NCBI RefSeq assembly: GCF_035222275.1
Contig: NC_085881.1
Span: 2,480,001 to 2,544,000, forward strand
Origin: Podospora bellae-mahoneyi
Lineage: Eukaryota > Ascomycota > Sordariomycetes > Sordariales > Podosporaceae
DNA: 64,000 bases
Direction: 5' to 3'
In this document: piece after piece, positions 62,480-64,000 of the stretch
Position numbering within the stretch: position 1 is the first letter of the stretch
Layout of the letters: the number at the start of each line of letters is the position of its first letter
Program-made: the position numbers and the translations under genes
The notes under the pieces: generated by a model
What the model was told of the DNA's origin: nothing
Databases searched by the model: none
The model's input: only the letters and a program-made list of their open reading frames with translations

Positions 62480-64000
62480 CTAGAAAATAAAACCCCTTTC
62501 ACACTCTTCTTTTCCCATATCATACCACCCATCCTGACCAAAAGACGTGTATATACGTCTTTTTTTTCCCCACCTCATATCCAACCGCCCCCCCAACTTC
62601 CCCCTTAAAACTCCCCATCCCCACCAGCCCCCATCACCCCCCGCAACCCAAAGCCCAACCAGCCCCCACCAATTCACATTCCAACCCCTCGCCAAACCAT
62701 TCAACCCCTGACCCCGTCTATACACCGTCTCCGAAATCGACTGCTGCTCCTTTGCCTGCTTTCCCCCCTTCTTCCTTCCCCTCACTGTCTCCACCACCTT
62801 CGAAGGCTTAACAACAGCATGCGACCCCTCCTCATTGACAATACTGTACATCGTCCCGAACACACCATTGTATTTCCCAACAGGGACAATAGTCTCCAGA
62901 GTTTCTGGTGGTGCCACAGCACTCTTCTTGCCCTTGACAGGAGGAGGCGCCTCGAGAGCTTGGAGGTACTCTGGTGTGTTGAGGACCGCGACCTGACCTC
63001 TGCGGAGGACCGTCTCGAGTGGGAGCTTGATGCACAGCGCTACAGCCGAGGAGCAGAATTTGGCGATGGAGAAGCTCGCGGGAGCAATCTCCCTGTCGAT
63101 CATGAATTGTGTTCGGAGAACAAGGGGTGTTGAAAGGGTAAGGAGAGGGTGGACGAGGGAGTGGAGGACCGTTGGGAAAAAGACGGCGGAGGGGCAGAAG
63201 TAAGAGGGAAGGCTGCGGAGGGCGGTCAAGGTGCGCCTGGAAGCGCGAGAGGTGGATGTGATAATCATGCTAAACGTTTTTAGTACATGGTAGAATTAGA
63301 CAGCTTCAAGGAGGCATACCGTGTGCGGATCAGATCCAGGGGAGAGAGGATCAGGCCAGTAACAACCGCCGCGGCGGCAGCCACACAAAGAGAGGCCCAT
63401 GGATATGGTGCGGCGATATCAATCAACCGGTCCGCATCGTTCTTGACGCCGAGGTCTGGTACGTTGAGAAGGGCGCTGAGTAGACTCCTGGACCAGTTCT
63501 CCAGTAACGAGTGGAGTACCGAGTAGATAAAGGTCACGTTTGAACCCTTCCAAACACCCCACGCACCTTCCTTCTGCCATAGCTGTGCGATAACTTCCAA
63601 CACAGAGTCGGGGGTTCGAATGGCCAGTTGATGTGCCGGTACAGGGGCTGGCTTTCCAGGCGTTCGTGGGGTATCAAGTGGGGTCATCGGGTTCGGTCTC
63701 CCGCGGGTAGCTGTTGGAGAGGGAGTTCGTGGTTGGTTTGAGGTGAAATATGCCATTTCATCGGCATCCGAGTCTGAATCGTTGGCTTGTTCCTGTAAGT
63801 TGCGTGTTAGTCGTCTGCTTGGGTATGGAAGTGGGGCGTGGTTCGATGGTGTTGCCCACGATACTCAACGGCAGCATACCTCGTCGTCAAACTGAGTATT
63901 CCACGGATTCGCAGCAGCAGCAACCGCTGCTTGTGCTTGCTGTCGCCTTGCCTCCTCCGCTTCCTCAGCGGCAGCTGCTAGTCCTCCCAAATCATCCTGT
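62480..64000 (-). CDS. ugo1: Ugo1-like mitochondrial outer-membrane fusion protein, 3' part
   Basis: The gene runs off the window end. Visible exons on the minus strand are >64000..63880, 63792..63320 and 63269 downwards. Junctions are NTQFDDE/EQANDSDSDADEM and SPLDLIRTR/MIITSTSRAS, both in phase. The protein is a modified mitochondrial carrier: a carrier-like signature GLILSPLDLIRTR after a membrane span, GAWGVWKGSNVTFIYSVLHS, and KLPLETVLRRGQVAVL in the last third. Family knowledge: Ugo1 links Fzo1 and Mgm1 in mitochondrial fusion. The open frame ends at 62480 with an atypical 50-residue tail. One base out of frame, in a six-G run at 62637-62642, a GDGEF ending with stop at 62605-62607 looks more natural, so the true C-terminus is uncertain. 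Confidence 0.88.

Overview
The window is nuclear DNA of a filamentous ascomycete, most likely a sordariomycete close to the Sordariales. The grounds are short spliceosomal introns (about 50-200 bp, GT..AG, often with a CTAAC branch site), about even base composition with C/G-rich third positions in conserved genes, and fungal-specific families such as Ugo1, the filamentous-fungus Rad9/Crb2 form and DUF4048. Order and genus are inference from recalled protein similarity; no search could be run.

Left part (1-36.5 kb) is a dense block of housekeeping genes: the 3' end of SET1 (COMPASS H3K4 methyltransferase), the V-ATPase catalytic subunit A, a DUF4048-like protein, a Rad9/Crb2-type checkpoint mediator, a Cys-rich secreted protein, a Tem1/Spg1 GTPase, glycine cleavage H protein, hydroxymethylbilane synthase, a PLAC8 protein with a long 18-residue repeat array, CAND1, GMP synthase, the TRAPP subunit Trs31/TRAPPC5, and an unrecognised 338-residue protein. 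Exon joins were worked out by hand, and the reading phase is consistent at every junction given.

Right part (36.5-62.5 kb) is accessory in character. It holds two intact genes and two broken copies of one secreted-protein family, paired at 37-40 kb and 58.8-61 kb; a decayed ABCC-type ABC transporter at 41-45.4 kb; five short intronless genes for single-span membrane proteins (46-53 kb); a nearly empty 4.8-kb stretch (52.9-57.7 kb); a small three-exon gene model; and a complete 392-bp hAT-type MITE directly behind one of the secreted-protein genes. The window closes with the 3' part of UGO1 (mitochondrial fusion).

Most of the genes are unlinked housekeeping functions with no operon-like logic. 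The points most worth following are the His/Asp/Val 18-residue repeat array of the PLAC8 protein, the expanding and decaying secreted-protein family, the hAT MITE with its 8-bp target duplication, and a 133-codon in-frame open extension upstream of the V-ATPase start. No tRNA or rRNA gene, CRISPR array or retroelement was found.
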